Assembly: GCA_944388135.1 (NCBI GenBank)
Contig: CALXHP010000003.1
Location: 33,481 to 97,480, forward strand
DNA length: 64,000 nt
Reading direction: 5' to 3'
Source: an uncultured Gemmiger sp.
GTDB taxonomy: Bacteria > Bacillota > Clostridia > Oscillospirales > Ruminococcaceae
Numbering within the stretch: the first letter of the stretch is position 1; each line of letters starts with the position of its first letter. The position numbers and the translations under genes were made by a program. Of this stretch, positions 1 through 8,559 are shown one piece after another. A model generated the notes under the pieces. That model was given only the letters and a program-made list of their open reading frames with translations. It was not told the origin of the DNA and ran no database searches.

Positions 1-1298
1 GGGAGGTGGAACGCCGCATCCTGCGCCCCTGGTCCGCCAGCCACTTCTGGTGGATGGGCAACGGGGAGGAGCCCATGTGCAACTGGACCACCTGGTGCAC
101 CCAGAATTGCCTGGTCGCCGTGGCCTTGCTTCACCCGGGCAGCACCCGGCGCATCCGGGAGGCGGTGCGTCAGGCCGCCTACAGCATCGACTGCTTCCTG
201 AAAGACTACGGCGAGGACGGCTGCTGCAGCGAAGGCGCCCAGTATTACCGCCACGCCGGGCTGACCCTTTACAACGCCCTGGAACTGCTCTGTGCCCTGG
301 CTCCCGGCGTCTTTGACACCGTGTGGCAGCAGCCCAAGATCCGCAACCTGGCGGAATATATCGCCCACATGCATGTGGCCGGCCCGTACTACCTGAACTT
401 TTCCGATTGCAGCCCGCTGGCCGGTGCCCGGGGCGTGCGGGAATATCTTTTTGGCAAACGGGTGGGCAGCACACCGCTGATGGCCCTGGCCGCCGCGGAT
501 TTTGTGGCCGACGAAGACCCCGACCGGATCGCCGCTGCCGATGACTCAGAGGGGATCAATCTGTTTTACATGGTCCAGACTGCCTTTGCCGAGGCCGAGG
601 TCCGCGCCTTTGCCGCCGGGGGGATCACCTGCGCACCGGAGGATGTATGGTACCCCAGCGTAGGGCTGCGGGTCTGCCGGGCCGGCGCCTTTGTGGCCGG
701 GCTGAAAGCCGGCAACAATGCGGACAGCCACAACCACAACGATACCGGCAGTGTAACGCTGTACAAAAACGGGCAGCCGCTGCTGATCGACGTGGGGGTG
801 GAGACCTACAGCAAAAAGACGTTCAGCCCCCAGCGGTATGAGATCTGGACCATGCAGTCCTGCTGGCATAATCTGCCCCGGTTCGTGGGACCGGAGGGCG
901 TCTACGACCAGCAGGACGGTGCCGCCTTTGCGGCCCGGGATGTTCAGCCCCTGCCCGGGGGTCTGGCTATGGACCTGGCCCCCGCCTACGGCAAGGTCCC
1001 GGGGCTGAACCGGTATCACCGGACTGCCCGCCTTACCGATGCCGGCCTGACCCTGACCGATGAGACCGATTTTCCCGGCGAAGTCCGATTGACCCTGATG
1101 AGCCGGGAGGCGCCGGTGGTGGAAGGCAATGCCGTACGTTTCGGCACCCTGGCACAGGCCCGGCTGGAAGGGAACCTGCTGGGCATTGAAACAGAGGCGA
1201 TTCCCATCCACGACGCCCGGCTGCGGCTGGCCTGGCCCGACACCCTGTACCGTACCGTGGTACGGTTTACCGGTCGGTTGCAGATGGAGATCGGGTAA
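1..1298 (+). CDS. Heparinase II/III-like polysaccharide lyase, 5' end outside window
   Basis: The reading frame is open to the left edge, so the N-terminus is missing. The visible part of about 430 residues starts with an alpha-helical, Trp- and Cys-rich region and ends in a beta-rich domain typical of the heparinase II/III superfamily. The motif SHNHNDTG followed by a glycine-rich strand near residues 235-260 matches the conserved His/Asn metal-binding stretch of that C-terminal domain. Such enzymes cleave uronic-acid polysaccharides such as heparin or alginate by beta-elimination; the substrate cannot be read from the sequence. No signal peptide can be judged. The next two genes follow within 5 and 12 bases and probably share its transcript. 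Confidence 0.72.
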   Translation, partial: EVERRILRPWSASHFWWMGNGEEPMCNWTTWCTQNCLVAVALLHPGSTRRIREAVRQAAYSIDCFLKDYGEDGCCSEGAQYYRHAGLTLYNALELLCALAPGVFDTVWQQPKIRNLAEYIAHMHVAGPYYLNFSDCSPLAGARGVREYLFGKRVGSTPLMALAAADFVADEDPDRIAAADDSEGINLFYMVQTAFAEAEVRAFAAGGITCAPEDVWYPSVGLRVCRAGAFVAGLKAGNNADSHNHNDTGSVTLYKNGQPLLIDVGVETYSKKTFSPQRYEIWTMQSCWHNLPRFVGPEGVYDQQDGAAFAARDVQPLPGGLAMDLAPAYGKVPGLNRYHRTARLTDAGLTLTDETDFPGEVRLTLMSREAPVVEGNAVRFGTLAQARLEGNLLGIETEAIPIHDARLRLAWPDTLYRTVVRFTGRLQMEIG

Positions 1299-1303
1299 CC
1301 GCC

Positions 1304-1909
1304 ATGGCGGTGTTTCTCTCTTTGCAGGGAGGCATGGCCGTGGGCAAAACCACGGCGGCCCGCTGGCTGGCCGCCCATGAACCCCGGGTCCGGGTCCTGG
1401 AAGAGGACATCACCCTGCCCGCCGCCGAAGTGCGCCGCCGTGGGCTGGACAAACACTGTTTCCGGGATTATATTGAAATTCAACGGCTGTTTATCCGCCA
1501 CGAGATCGCCCGCTGGAACGCAGCACAGGCCTTCCCCTGGGTGGTGACCGATCTGGGTCCGGGGGAGACAGAATTCTACACCCTGCACTATCCGGCCTCC
1601 ATCGGGCAGGACTGGCCGGTAGCCGAAGCCCTTGCCGGGGAGCTGGCCGCGCTGCGCCGCTGCAGGGCTGCGCACACCTTGTTTCTGGATGCTTCCGCGG
1701 CGGTGCTTCGCGCCCGCAAGGAAGCCGACACCACCCGTGACCGGGGCTTTTTTGACCACACCGTCACCTGTTTGCTGCCGGCAAAACGCGCCTGGTTTGC
1801 GGCCCAGCCCGGCACTGAATTTTTACCAACGGATACCCTGACCGCCGAACAACTTTGCGAGGCCGTTCATCACTGGGTGCTGCGCTGTATGGCCGGCACC
1901 CCCACATAA
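1304..1909 (+). CDS. P-loop kinase, thymidylate/deoxynucleoside-kinase-like
   Basis: The 201-residue protein begins almost directly with a Walker A loop (GGMAVGKTT, residues 9-17), so the ATG at 1304 is needed even though it has no clear ribosome binding site. It sits 5 bases after the preceding stop and is probably translationally coupled. VVTDLGPGETEFY near residue 80 resembles the substrate/Walker B strand of nucleotide kinases, and an Arg-rich lid region (RARKEADTTRDRG) lies near residue 135. It most likely phosphorylates a small molecule with ATP in the cytosol. The substrate is unknown; a role with the neighbouring polysaccharide lyase (for example a sugar or aglycone kinase) is only inferred. 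Confidence 0.6.
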   Translation: MAVFLSLQGGMAVGKTTAARWLAAHEPRVRVLEEDITLPAAEVRRRGLDKHCFRDYIEIQRLFIRHEIARWNAAQAFPWVVTDLGPGETEFYTLHYPASIGQDWPVAEALAGELAALRRCRAAHTLFLDASAAVLRARKEADTTRDRGFFDHTVTCLLPAKRAWFAAQPGTEFLPTDTLTAEQLCEAVHHWVLRCMAGTPT

Positions 1910-1921
1910 AGGAGACTTGTT

Positions 1922-2716
1922 ATGGAACTGATCAAATTGAAAGTGCTGGACGAGGGCGGCACCACGCTGCTGACCTGCCCCGCCGCCGAACAGCTGAGCC
2001 TGGTATACCGCGCCGCCTACCGCCCCGGCGACCGTATCTCGCTGGAGATCGGCACCCCCGGGCAATACGTGGTGGCCCAGTTTGAGGATACCATGGCGCC
2101 GGCCCTGCTCTATGTGGAAAAACGGGAGATCAACTTCCATATTCCCTTCGGCGAACAGGCCATCACCTACAGCCCCAAATCCTTTACCGGGGACTGCCAT
2201 ATCATCCGGGCCCGTTTTGCCACCCCCGAGGAGATCGCCGCCCGGCGCAACCTGGCTTTCAACCCCTATGACGAGCATGGCGATACCGGTTTCTATCCCC
2301 ACGCCAGCGCCAACGTCGAAACCCGGGGCGAGGCTGTCTTCGCCGCCCGCAACGCGGTGGACGGCCTGTATGAAAACGACGCCCACGGCGTCTGGCCCTA
2401 CCAGAGCTGGGGCATCAACCGTGACCCCAACGTCGCCCTGACCCTGGACTTCGGCCGTCCGGTGACTCTGGACGAACTGCGCCTCACCCTGCGGGCGGAT
2501 TTTCCCCACGACAGCTGGTGGACCGAGGCCACCGTTCTCTTCAGCGACGGCAGCAAGGAGGTACTTTCCCTGCAAAAATCCGCTGCTCCCCAGCGTTTTT
2601 CCATTGCCCCCCGCACGGTGACCCATCTGGTGCTCTGTGACCTGAAAAAGGCCGACGATCCCAGCCCCTTCCCGGCTTTGACCCAGATCGAGGCCTGGGG
2701 CACCGAGGCACAGTGA
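1922..2716 (+). CDS. Beta-sandwich, carbohydrate-binding-like protein
   Basis: This 264-residue protein starts at an ATG with a good AAGGAG site. It has no signal peptide or membrane segment. The C-terminal half (about residues 125-260) looks like an F5/8 type C (discoidin-like) beta sandwich: an RNAVDG segment, a WGINRDPNVALTLDFG strand pair and alternating hydrophobic strands to the end. The N-terminal half also looks beta-rich (for example YRPGDRISLEIGTPGQY). The gene lies 12 bases behind the kinase gene, in a short operon with the heparinase-like lyase, which suggests a role in handling glycan fragments. No catalytic motif was recognised. Confidence 0.5.
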   Translation: MELIKLKVLDEGGTTLLTCPAAEQLSLVYRAAYRPGDRISLEIGTPGQYVVAQFEDTMAPALLYVEKREINFHIPFGEQAITYSPKSFTGDCHIIRARFATPEEIAARRNLAFNPYDEHGDTGFYPHASANVETRGEAVFAARNAVDGLYENDAHGVWPYQSWGINRDPNVALTLDFGRPVTLDELRLTLRADFPHDSWWTEATVLFSDGSKEVLSLQKSAAPQRFSIAPRTVTHLVLCDLKKADDPSPFPALTQIEAWGTEAQ

Positions 2717-2780
2717 CCCCGCCTTGCGGAAATTTCATTGTATTTCACAACAAAAAGTAGTAACATAATACTGTAAAACT

Positions 2781-2818
2781 CGTGGCCAGGAACGGTTCCC
2801 GGCCACGGGTTTTCTTTT
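2781..2818 (+). terminator. Hairpin with T-rich tail before the terminase genes
   Basis: CGTGGCC (2781-2787) pairs with GGCCACG (2801-2807), with further pairing inside, followed by a T-rich run. It probably ends the operon upstream. An AT-rich stretch at 2725-2780 could hold a promoter, in which case the hairpin would be a leader attenuator for the terminase pair. Confidence 0.6.
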
Positions 2819-2841
2819 TATCCAAGGGAGGGATGCCATGC

Positions 2842-3033
2842 GTGAATGAACTGACGCCGGAACATGTTTTGGGGGAACTGGCTGCCGTTGCCTTTGCCGA
2901 ACCCGGCACCGAGCGGGGCGGCCAGGCCATCAAGGTGGCCGACAAGCTGCGGGCCCTGGAGCTGCTGTACAAGCACCTGGGCCTGGGCGACGGGCAGACC
3001 ACCGAGGGGGTGGTCATCGTGGATGAATCCTGA
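2842..3033 (+). CDS. Small terminase-subunit-like protein
   Basis: GTG at 2842 is chosen because AAGGGAGG lies about 9 bases upstream; ATGs at 2833 and 2838 are too close to that site or out of frame. The product is about 63 residues, with a helical NELTPEHVLGELAAVAF start and a KVADKLRALELLYKHLGL segment. The latter is typical of the C-terminal part of phage terminase small subunits, where it links DNA recognition to the large subunit. It lies 12 bases before the large subunit gene. It is shorter than usual small subunits, so the DNA-binding N-terminal domain seems to be missing. Confidence 0.55.
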   Translation: MNELTPEHVLGELAAVAFAEPGTERGGQAIKVADKLRALELLYKHLGLGDGQTTEGVVIVDES

Positions 3034-3045
3034 AGGAGGTGCGCC

Positions 3046-4290
3046 GTGCGCATACAGTTGAAGCAAGTCATACCGCCGGTGTTCTGGCCGGTGCATACCG
3101 CCATCCACAGCGGCACCGTGCAGGAGGTGGTGGCCAAAGGCGGCCGGGGTTCGGGCAAGTCCAGCTATCTTTCCCTGGAACTGGTCTACCAGCTGCTGCG
3201 CCATCCCGGCTGCCACGCGGTGGTACTGCGCAAGGTGGCCGGCACCCTGCGCAACAGCGTCTATACCCAGATTGTCTGGGCCATCGGGGTGCTGGGGTGC
3301 TCGGGATACTTCCGGTGCACCGTCAGCCCCATGGAGTGTACCTACCTGCCCACAGGGCAAAAAATCCTCTTCTTCGGCCTGGACGATGCAGGCAAGCTCA
3401 AAAGTTTGAAGGTGCCCTTTGGCTCCGTGGGACTTTGTTGGTTTGAAGAGCTTGACCAGTTCGACGGGCCGGAAGAGGTGCGCAATGTGGAGCAGAGCAT
3501 CCTGCGGGGCGGCGACTGGACCCTGACGCTGAAAAGTTTCAATCCCCCGGCCATGGCCCGCAGCTGGGTGAACCGCTATGCCCTGGAGTCCCGCCCCGGC
3601 AAGCTGGTGCACCACTCCACCTACCGGGACCTGCCCCGGAGTTTTCTGGGGGAACGGTTCTGGGCGGACGCCGAACACCTGCAAAAGACCAATCCCGATG
3701 CCTACCGCCACGAGTACGGCGGCGAGGTGGTGGGCAGTGGCTCGGCGGTGTTCGACAACCTCACCCTGCGGCCGGTGCCCGACGAGGAGATCGCCGCCTT
3801 CGACCGGTTCTACCACGGGGTGGACTGGGGCTGGTACCCCGACCCCTGGGCCTACAACGCCGTGTCCTACGATGCGGCCCGGCGCACCCTGGTGATCTTC
3901 GACGAGCTGACCCGCACCCGTACCCCCAACCGGGACACCGCCCGGCTGCTCATCGAGCGTGGGGTGGGCGGCGACGAGGGGGGCCCGCTTACCGCCGACG
4001 CTGCCGAGCCCAAATCCTGTGCCGACTACCGGGCCGCGGGACTGCCCTGCCGGGCGGCCATCAAGGGACCCGGCAGCCTGCGGGAGAGCATGAAGTGGCT
4101 CCAGGGGCTGGCGGCCATCGTCATTGACCCGGCACGCTGCCCGGCTACCGCGGCGGAATTCAGCGAGTACGAGTACGAGCGGGACGCCCGCACCGGCGAG
4201 GTACTGCCCGGCTACCCCGACGTGAACAACCACCACATCGACGCGGTGCGCTATGCGGTGGAATCCATCTGGCGTCGGCGGGGCGTATGA
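3046..4290 (+). CDS. Phage terminase large subunit (PBSX family)
   Basis: The 414-residue ATPase-nuclease starts at GTG 3046 behind a strong AAGGAGGT site. The Walker A loop GGRGSGKSS is at residues 32-40 and the Walker B-like LCWFEELDQF near residue 130. The C-terminal half has a nuclease-like HGVDWGWYPDP start, an ADAAEPKS segment with acidic residues, and a final NNHHIDAVRYAVES motif, all typical of PBSX-type terminases. In phages this protein packages DNA into proheads. Here no portal, capsid or tail gene follows: the gene ends at a strong terminator 4 bases downstream. It appears complete and is probably expressed only with the small-subunit gene. Confidence 0.88.
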   Translation: MRIQLKQVIPPVFWPVHTAIHSGTVQEVVAKGGRGSGKSSYLSLELVYQLLRHPGCHAVVLRKVAGTLRNSVYTQIVWAIGVLGCSGYFRCTVSPMECTYLPTGQKILFFGLDDAGKLKSLKVPFGSVGLCWFEELDQFDGPEEVRNVEQSILRGGDWTLTLKSFNPPAMARSWVNRYALESRPGKLVHHSTYRDLPRSFLGERFWADAEHLQKTNPDAYRHEYGGEVVGSGSAVFDNLTLRPVPDEEIAAFDRFYHGVDWGWYPDPWAYNAVSYDAARRTLVIFDELTRTRTPNRDTARLLIERGVGGDEGGPLTADAAEPKSCADYRAAGLPCRAAIKGPGSLRESMKWLQGLAAIVIDPARCPATAAEFSEYEYERDARTGEVLPGYPDVNNHHIDAVRYAVESIWRRRGV

Positions 4291-4294
4291 CGGC

Positions 4295-4334
4295 AAAAAA
4301 GAGGGACCACCCGTGGGGGTGGTCCCTCTTTTTT
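4295..4334. terminator. Strong bidirectional terminator
   Basis: An 18-base arm (A6 then GAGGGACCACCC, 4295-4312) pairs perfectly with 4317-4334, leaving A and T runs on both sides. It separates the terminase pair from the convergent membrane protein gene and can work in both directions. Confidence 0.92.
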
Positions 4335-4343
4335 GTTTGTGTA

Positions 4344-4997
4344 TCAGTCCATGCCGGTGATGCGCAGCAGCGGTTTCTTGCACAGGTAGTTGAAGGCGGC
4401 AATGGCCCGGCCAACACCCACCATCGAGATGAGGGTACCCAGCCCCACGCCCAGCAGCAGGTTGCCGAAGCAGAAGCCGATGAGCAGAGAAATGGTCACA
4501 CAGCCCAGGTCAAAGCAGTTCTTGCAGAAGCCCAGTTCCTTGCCGGAAATGCGGGAGATGGTGCCCACGATGCCGTCGCCGGGGTTGGGGATGAGCTGCA
4601 TGGCCACCGTCATGGCGGCCCCCACGCCGGTGAAGATGATGGCCACCACCAGCAGCGCCAGATCGGCGGGCAGGTTGCCGTTTTTATAGGGGATGACCCC
4701 CGCAAAGAGGTTCATGAACCGGGCGAATACAATGCTCAGCGGCACCTACAGCACATCGATCCACTGGCGGTTTTTGCCCTTGATGATAAACTGGGCCACC
4801 ACAAAGAGGCAGTAGACCACCAGGGTCAGGTTGCCGAAATTGAGCCCCGTTGCCTGGCTCACTGTAAAAGGCACCGACACAATGGCCGATGCCCCCAGGC
4901 CCGTCTTGGTGTTCAGCGTCAGGCCCAGTGCCAGCAGCACCATGCCCAACAGATAGAATCCCCAACGGGCGAACGTATGTTGTTTTGTTTGTTGCAT
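4344..4997 (-). pseudogene. YczE/YitT-type membrane protein interrupted by TAG
   Basis: One reading frame of 217 codons runs from ATG 4997 (AAGGAGTGG upstream) to TGA at 4344-4346, but it contains an in-frame TAG at 4746-4748 after codon 83. The two halves together encode a five- to six-helix membrane protein. GLGASAIVSVPFTVSQATGL in the first half and IPNPGDGIVGTISRISGKE in the second resemble YczE/YitT family proteins, whose transport role is poorly known. The residue before VPLSIVFARF is usually Gln in relatives as far as I recall, so CAG to TAG is a likely change. It is either a nonsense mutant or read through. Confidence 0.72.
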
Positions 4998-5013
4998 TTG
5001 TTTGCCACTCCTT

Positions 5014-5052
5014 ATCCTATTTAAGGATATACCCGGGCGGCAAAAATGTCAA
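5014..5052 (-). promoter_or_regulatory. Promoter with palindrome over the -10 (membrane protein gene)
   Basis: On the minus strand TTGACA (5047-5052) and TATCCT (5025-5030) are 16 bases apart. The -10 is one arm of a perfect inverted repeat TATCCT-N5-AGGATA (5014-5030), which suggests repression by an unknown dimeric regulator. The -35 overlaps the stop region of the upstream protease gene. Confidence 0.5.
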
Positions 5053-6578
5053 CTTACTGAGGTATCGGGCAAGGACGTTTCGACTTCCGTGAAGCTTTCC
5101 CCCGCCCGGATGTTCTCCACCATCTCCCCGGTGAAGGGCAGGCGGTCCTCCTCCCGGCAGGCCATCACCGCACGGGGCGCCACCAGCGTGCTGTCCGCCT
5201 TGACTTCAAAGTGCAGAAGGCTGCCGGTGCAGTATCCCGTACGCCCCACATACCCGATGAGGTCCCCGGCCTTGACCTGCTGGCCCGGGTCCACCGTGTA
5301 ACTGTCCAGATGGGCATAGAGGGTGGCCCAATGGCAGCCGTCCGGTCCGGTACCGTGGTCCAGCTGCACAAAGTTTCCCCAGGAGTAATGGTAGGTGGCC
5401 TCCGCCACGGTACCGTCCGCCGCCGCATAGACCGGGGTGCCCACCTCGGCCACCAGGTCGTCGCCCCGGTGGCCTTCGTACCCGCAGAATACACTGATAC
5501 GGGTATATTCCACCGGGCAGAGGAGCCGGGGACTGTTTTCCGGGTCGTTCAGGTCGGGCAGGCCCAGGGTATCCACGGCCGGGGCGGCGGGTTCGGGGTC
5601 CGTCGGAACGGCCGGGGCGACGACTACTTCGGTCACGGCGGGGGCGTCGGCCACGCGGGGCTTCACCATACAGGCGGTGACACAAAGCCCCACCACCGCC
5701 ACACAGGCCAGCAGCGCCCCGACGCCGATTTTGCGGTACCGCAGCAGATGGACGATGCGGGTCCTGACGCTGCCCTGCCCGAAGGCCAAAGCCCCCGGCG
5801 CCATCCGGTTTTGCAGGGCATACCGGAGAATGCTCTCACAGTAGGCGCTGCGGGCGGCGGCATCGCAATTTCTGACAGCCGCCTCGTCACAGGCAGCCTC
5901 CATCGCCTCTTCCAGCTGGCGGAAGGCCAGCCAGGCCAGGGGGTTGAACCAGTGGAGGCAGACCACCCCGTAAAAAAGCGGTTTTACCTGGGGGTCGTGG
6001 CGGCGCAGGTGGGTCCGTTCATGGAGCAGTACCGCCTGCCGGGTGGTCTCTTCCAGCCCCTTGGGCAGATAGATGCGGGGCCGCAGAATGCCCAAGGTAA
6101 AGGGCGCGGGCACACAGTCCCCGCTGTAGCAGCCGTCGTCGGTTTTGCAGGCGGTGGCCACGGTGCGGGCCAGACGGTGGTACCCCCAGAGGGCCCGTAC
6201 CGCCAGCACCACCACCCCCACCGCCCAGAGGGCAGCCAGCAGATGCCAGACCGTCAGGTGGGCATACCAGGGAGCCGCCGTGGCCGGAGCAGTGACGACA
6301 GAGGATTCCGCCCCGGGCAGCGCCATGGCAGCCGGGCTTTGGCCGATGGCCTGGACCCGGTCGGCGGCCTGGGCCAGCCGGGAATTTTCCGGCCGGGGCA
6401 AGGTCAGGGAAATGCCGCCGGGCCAGACGAACCGTAGCCCCACCGCCAGCCAGAGCCAGCAGAGCAGCCGGCTGGGGATATGGGCCCGGCGCAGCAGGGC
6501 GCTGATGGCCAGCACCCCCAGGGTGGCCGCGCCGCCCCACAGGCTGAGCAGCAGCCACCCCATCACCCAGGCTTCCAT
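5049..6578 (-). CDS. M56 (BlaR1-type) / M23 fusion peptidase, copy 1
   Basis: The 509-residue protein has an N-terminal membrane M56 metalloprotease domain with several helices and the zinc motif HERTH (186-190), plus the second conserved segment EAACDEAAVR near 227-236. A further helix lies near 285-305, then a Pro/Ala linker. A C-terminal M23 (LytM-type) domain covers about 345-475, with GHRGDD (His370, Asp374) and YAHLDSY (421-427). The usual HxH pair at the end of M23 is L454-L-H456 here, so one zinc or catalytic His is missing and cell-wall hydrolysis is doubtful. ATG 6578 has a GGAGGG site. It follows the copy 2 gene by 31 bases in the BlaI operon. Confidence 0.85.
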   Translation of the reverse strand: MEAWVMGWLLLSLWGGAATLGVLAISALLRRAHIPSRLLCWLWLAVGLRFVWPGGISLTLPRPENSRLAQAADRVQAIGQSPAAMALPGAESSVVTAPATAAPWYAHLTVWHLLAALWAVGVVVLAVRALWGYHRLARTVATACKTDDGCYSGDCVPAPFTLGILRPRIYLPKGLEETTRQAVLLHERTHLRRHDPQVKPLFYGVVCLHWFNPLAWLAFRQLEEAMEAACDEAAVRNCDAAARSAYCESILRYALQNRMAPGALAFGQGSVRTRIVHLLRYRKIGVGALLACVAVVGLCVTACMVKPRVADAPAVTEVVVAPAVPTDPEPAAPAVDTLGLPDLNDPENSPRLLCPVEYTRISVFCGYEGHRGDDLVAEVGTPVYAAADGTVAEATYHYSWGNFVQLDHGTGPDGCHWATLYAHLDSYTVDPGQQVKAGDLIGYVGRTGYCTGSLLHFEVKADSTLVAPRAVMACREEDRLPFTGEMVENIRAGESFTEVETSLPDTSVS

Positions 6579-6609
6579 GGCATTTTCCCTCCTTTTCCTG
6601 CGCTATGTT

Positions 6610-8556
6610 TCAGTTTCCGTTCCGGAAGGTTTCTTCCATCTGCTGGGCCGCCGCATCCAGCTGCTGGCGGGCAACTTCCTCCCCGGCTTCCAACGCCGGG
6701 TCGGTGCCCTCCGACTGGCTGGCGGCGATGTCCTGCTGCAGCTCTTCCATCTGGTCCCGGACCTGCTGTTCCGCCTGTTGCTGCTGGAATGCCTGGAGCT
6801 GCTGCTCCATGATCGGGATCTGTTCCTCCACCAGCCGGATCTGCTCCTCCGTGACCTGGATATCGGTTTCCATATTCTCCCGCAGCTGCTGCCGTTCTTC
6901 TTCGGTGCCGGGGAACTGGGAGCTGATCTCCTCCAGGGATGCCTGCAGCTGGTCCCGCTGGGCGGTCAGCCGGTCCCGCTGCTCCTGCAGGGAGGTCAGC
7001 GTTGCGGTCACCGACTGGATCTTCCAGGACAGGGGTTCATCCTCCTCTTCGGTATACTGAGCCGCCCGGTCCCGCAGTTCCTGAACATCTTCGGCAGTGA
7101 GGGGGTTGGTGTCCCCTTCCCGATAGGCGGTAAGCTGACTGGGCTGTGCCAGGACATTATCGTACTGGATCTCAAAGTGCAGATGGTTGCCGGTGGAATT
7201 GCCGGTGCTGCCCACATGGCCGATGACATCCCCGGCCTTCACCGTCTGGCCGCTGGCCACCGTGTAATCCTCCATATGGGCGTACAGGGTGGACCAGTGG
7301 CCGCCGTCCAGCCCGGTGCCGTGGTCCAGAACCACGCAGTACCCGTAGCTGTAGTGGAAATCTGCGTAGGTCACCACGCCGTCCTGGGCTGCATAGACCG
7401 GCGTGCCCCGCTGGGCCTTCAGATCGTCCCCCCGGTGGCTGCTGCCCTCATACCGGATGATGTAGGTATAGTCTGTGGGGCAGAGGAACCGGGGGCTGTT
7501 TTCGGGGTCATCCAGATTGGGCAGCCCCGCCGTGTTGGCGGTAAAGGTCACCGCCGTTTCGGGGGTGGACGGGGTTTCGGCGGCGGCTTGCGTCGGGGCC
7601 GTCTCGGCGGTCTCGGGGGTGGCTTCGGCCACTTCCGGTTTCATCATGCAGGCGGTGACGCTGAGCCCCACCGCCGCCACGCAGACCAGCAGCGCCCCGG
7701 CGCCGATCCTGCGGTAGTGCAAGAGATGGACGATGCGGGTTTTGACGCCGCCCTGCCCGAAGGCCAAGGACCCCGGCGCCATCCGCCCCTCCAGGGCATA
7801 CCGGAGCAGACTCTCACAGTAGGCGTTGCGGGCGGCAGCATCGCAGCCCCGGACAGCCGCCTCGTCACAGGCGGATTCCATCTCCCGTTCCAGCTGACGG
7901 AAGGCCAGCCAGGCCAGGGGGTTGAACCAGTGGAGGCAGGCCACCGCGTAAAACAGCGGCTTGACCTGGGGATCATGGCGGCGCAGATGGGTCTGCTCAT
8001 GGAGCAGCACCGCCCGCCGGGTCTGGCCGGTGAGCGCCGCCGGCAGGTAGATGCGGGGCTGCAGGATGCCCAGGGTGAAGGGGGCGGGCACGCAGTCCCC
8101 GCTGTAGCAGCCCTCTTCGGTCTTGCAGGCGGTGGCTACGGTGCGGACCAGATGACGGTACCCCCAGAGGGCCCGTACCGCCAATACCACCACCCCCACG
8201 GCCCAGACCGCAGCCAACAGGTGCCAGACCGTCAGCCAGGTATACCAAGGGGCCGCAGCAGCTGCGGCGGCGTCGGCAGGCGCCTGCACCGCGGGCAGTG
8301 CCGCCGGGGCGGGTCCTTCGGCCAGGGCCTGGACCGTGTCGGCGGCCTGGGCCAGTTCCTGGTTCCGGGGCCGGGGCAAGATCAGGGGGATGCCCCAGGG
8401 CAAAACAAACCGCAGCCCCACCGCCAGCCAGAGCCAGCAGAGCAGCCGACTGGGAATATGGGCCCGGCGCAGCAGGGCACTGACGCCCCATGCCGCCAGG
8501 GTGGCCACCCCGCCCCAAAGGCTGAGCAGCAAAAAGTGGAGCACAAGGTCACGCAT
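6610..8556 (-). CDS. M56 (BlaR1-type) / M23 fusion peptidase with C-terminal coiled coil, copy 2
   Basis: This 648-residue paralog of the next gene has the same layout: membrane M56 domain with HEQTH at 186-190, a helix near 285-305, a Thr/Ala/Pro linker, and an M23 domain with His374, Asp378 and an intact H458-L-H460. After the M23 domain comes a long Gln/Glu-rich coiled coil (about 515-648), as in proteins that bind or regulate peptidoglycan hydrolases. In BlaR1/MecR1 systems the M56 domain cleaves the BlaI repressor after a sensor domain binds a beta-lactam. Here the sensor is replaced by a peptidoglycan endopeptidase-like domain. ATG 8556 has an AGGAGGTG site and starts 3 bases after the blaI-like stop. 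Confidence 0.88.
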   Translation of the reverse strand: MRDLVLHFLLLSLWGGVATLAAWGVSALLRRAHIPSRLLCWLWLAVGLRFVLPWGIPLILPRPRNQELAQAADTVQALAEGPAPAALPAVQAPADAAAAAAAPWYTWLTVWHLLAAVWAVGVVVLAVRALWGYRHLVRTVATACKTEEGCYSGDCVPAPFTLGILQPRIYLPAALTGQTRRAVLLHEQTHLRRHDPQVKPLFYAVACLHWFNPLAWLAFRQLEREMESACDEAAVRGCDAAARNAYCESLLRYALEGRMAPGSLAFGQGGVKTRIVHLLHYRRIGAGALLVCVAAVGLSVTACMMKPEVAEATPETAETAPTQAAAETPSTPETAVTFTANTAGLPNLDDPENSPRFLCPTDYTYIIRYEGSSHRGDDLKAQRGTPVYAAQDGVVTYADFHYSYGYCVVLDHGTGLDGGHWSTLYAHMEDYTVASGQTVKAGDVIGHVGSTGNSTGNHLHFEIQYDNVLAQPSQLTAYREGDTNPLTAEDVQELRDRAAQYTEEEDEPLSWKIQSVTATLTSLQEQRDRLTAQRDQLQASLEEISSQFPGTEEERQQLRENMETDIQVTEEQIRLVEEQIPIMEQQLQAFQQQQAEQQVRDQMEELQQDIAASQSEGTDPALEAGEEVARQQLDAAAQQMEETFRNGN

Positions 8557-8559
8557 GAC

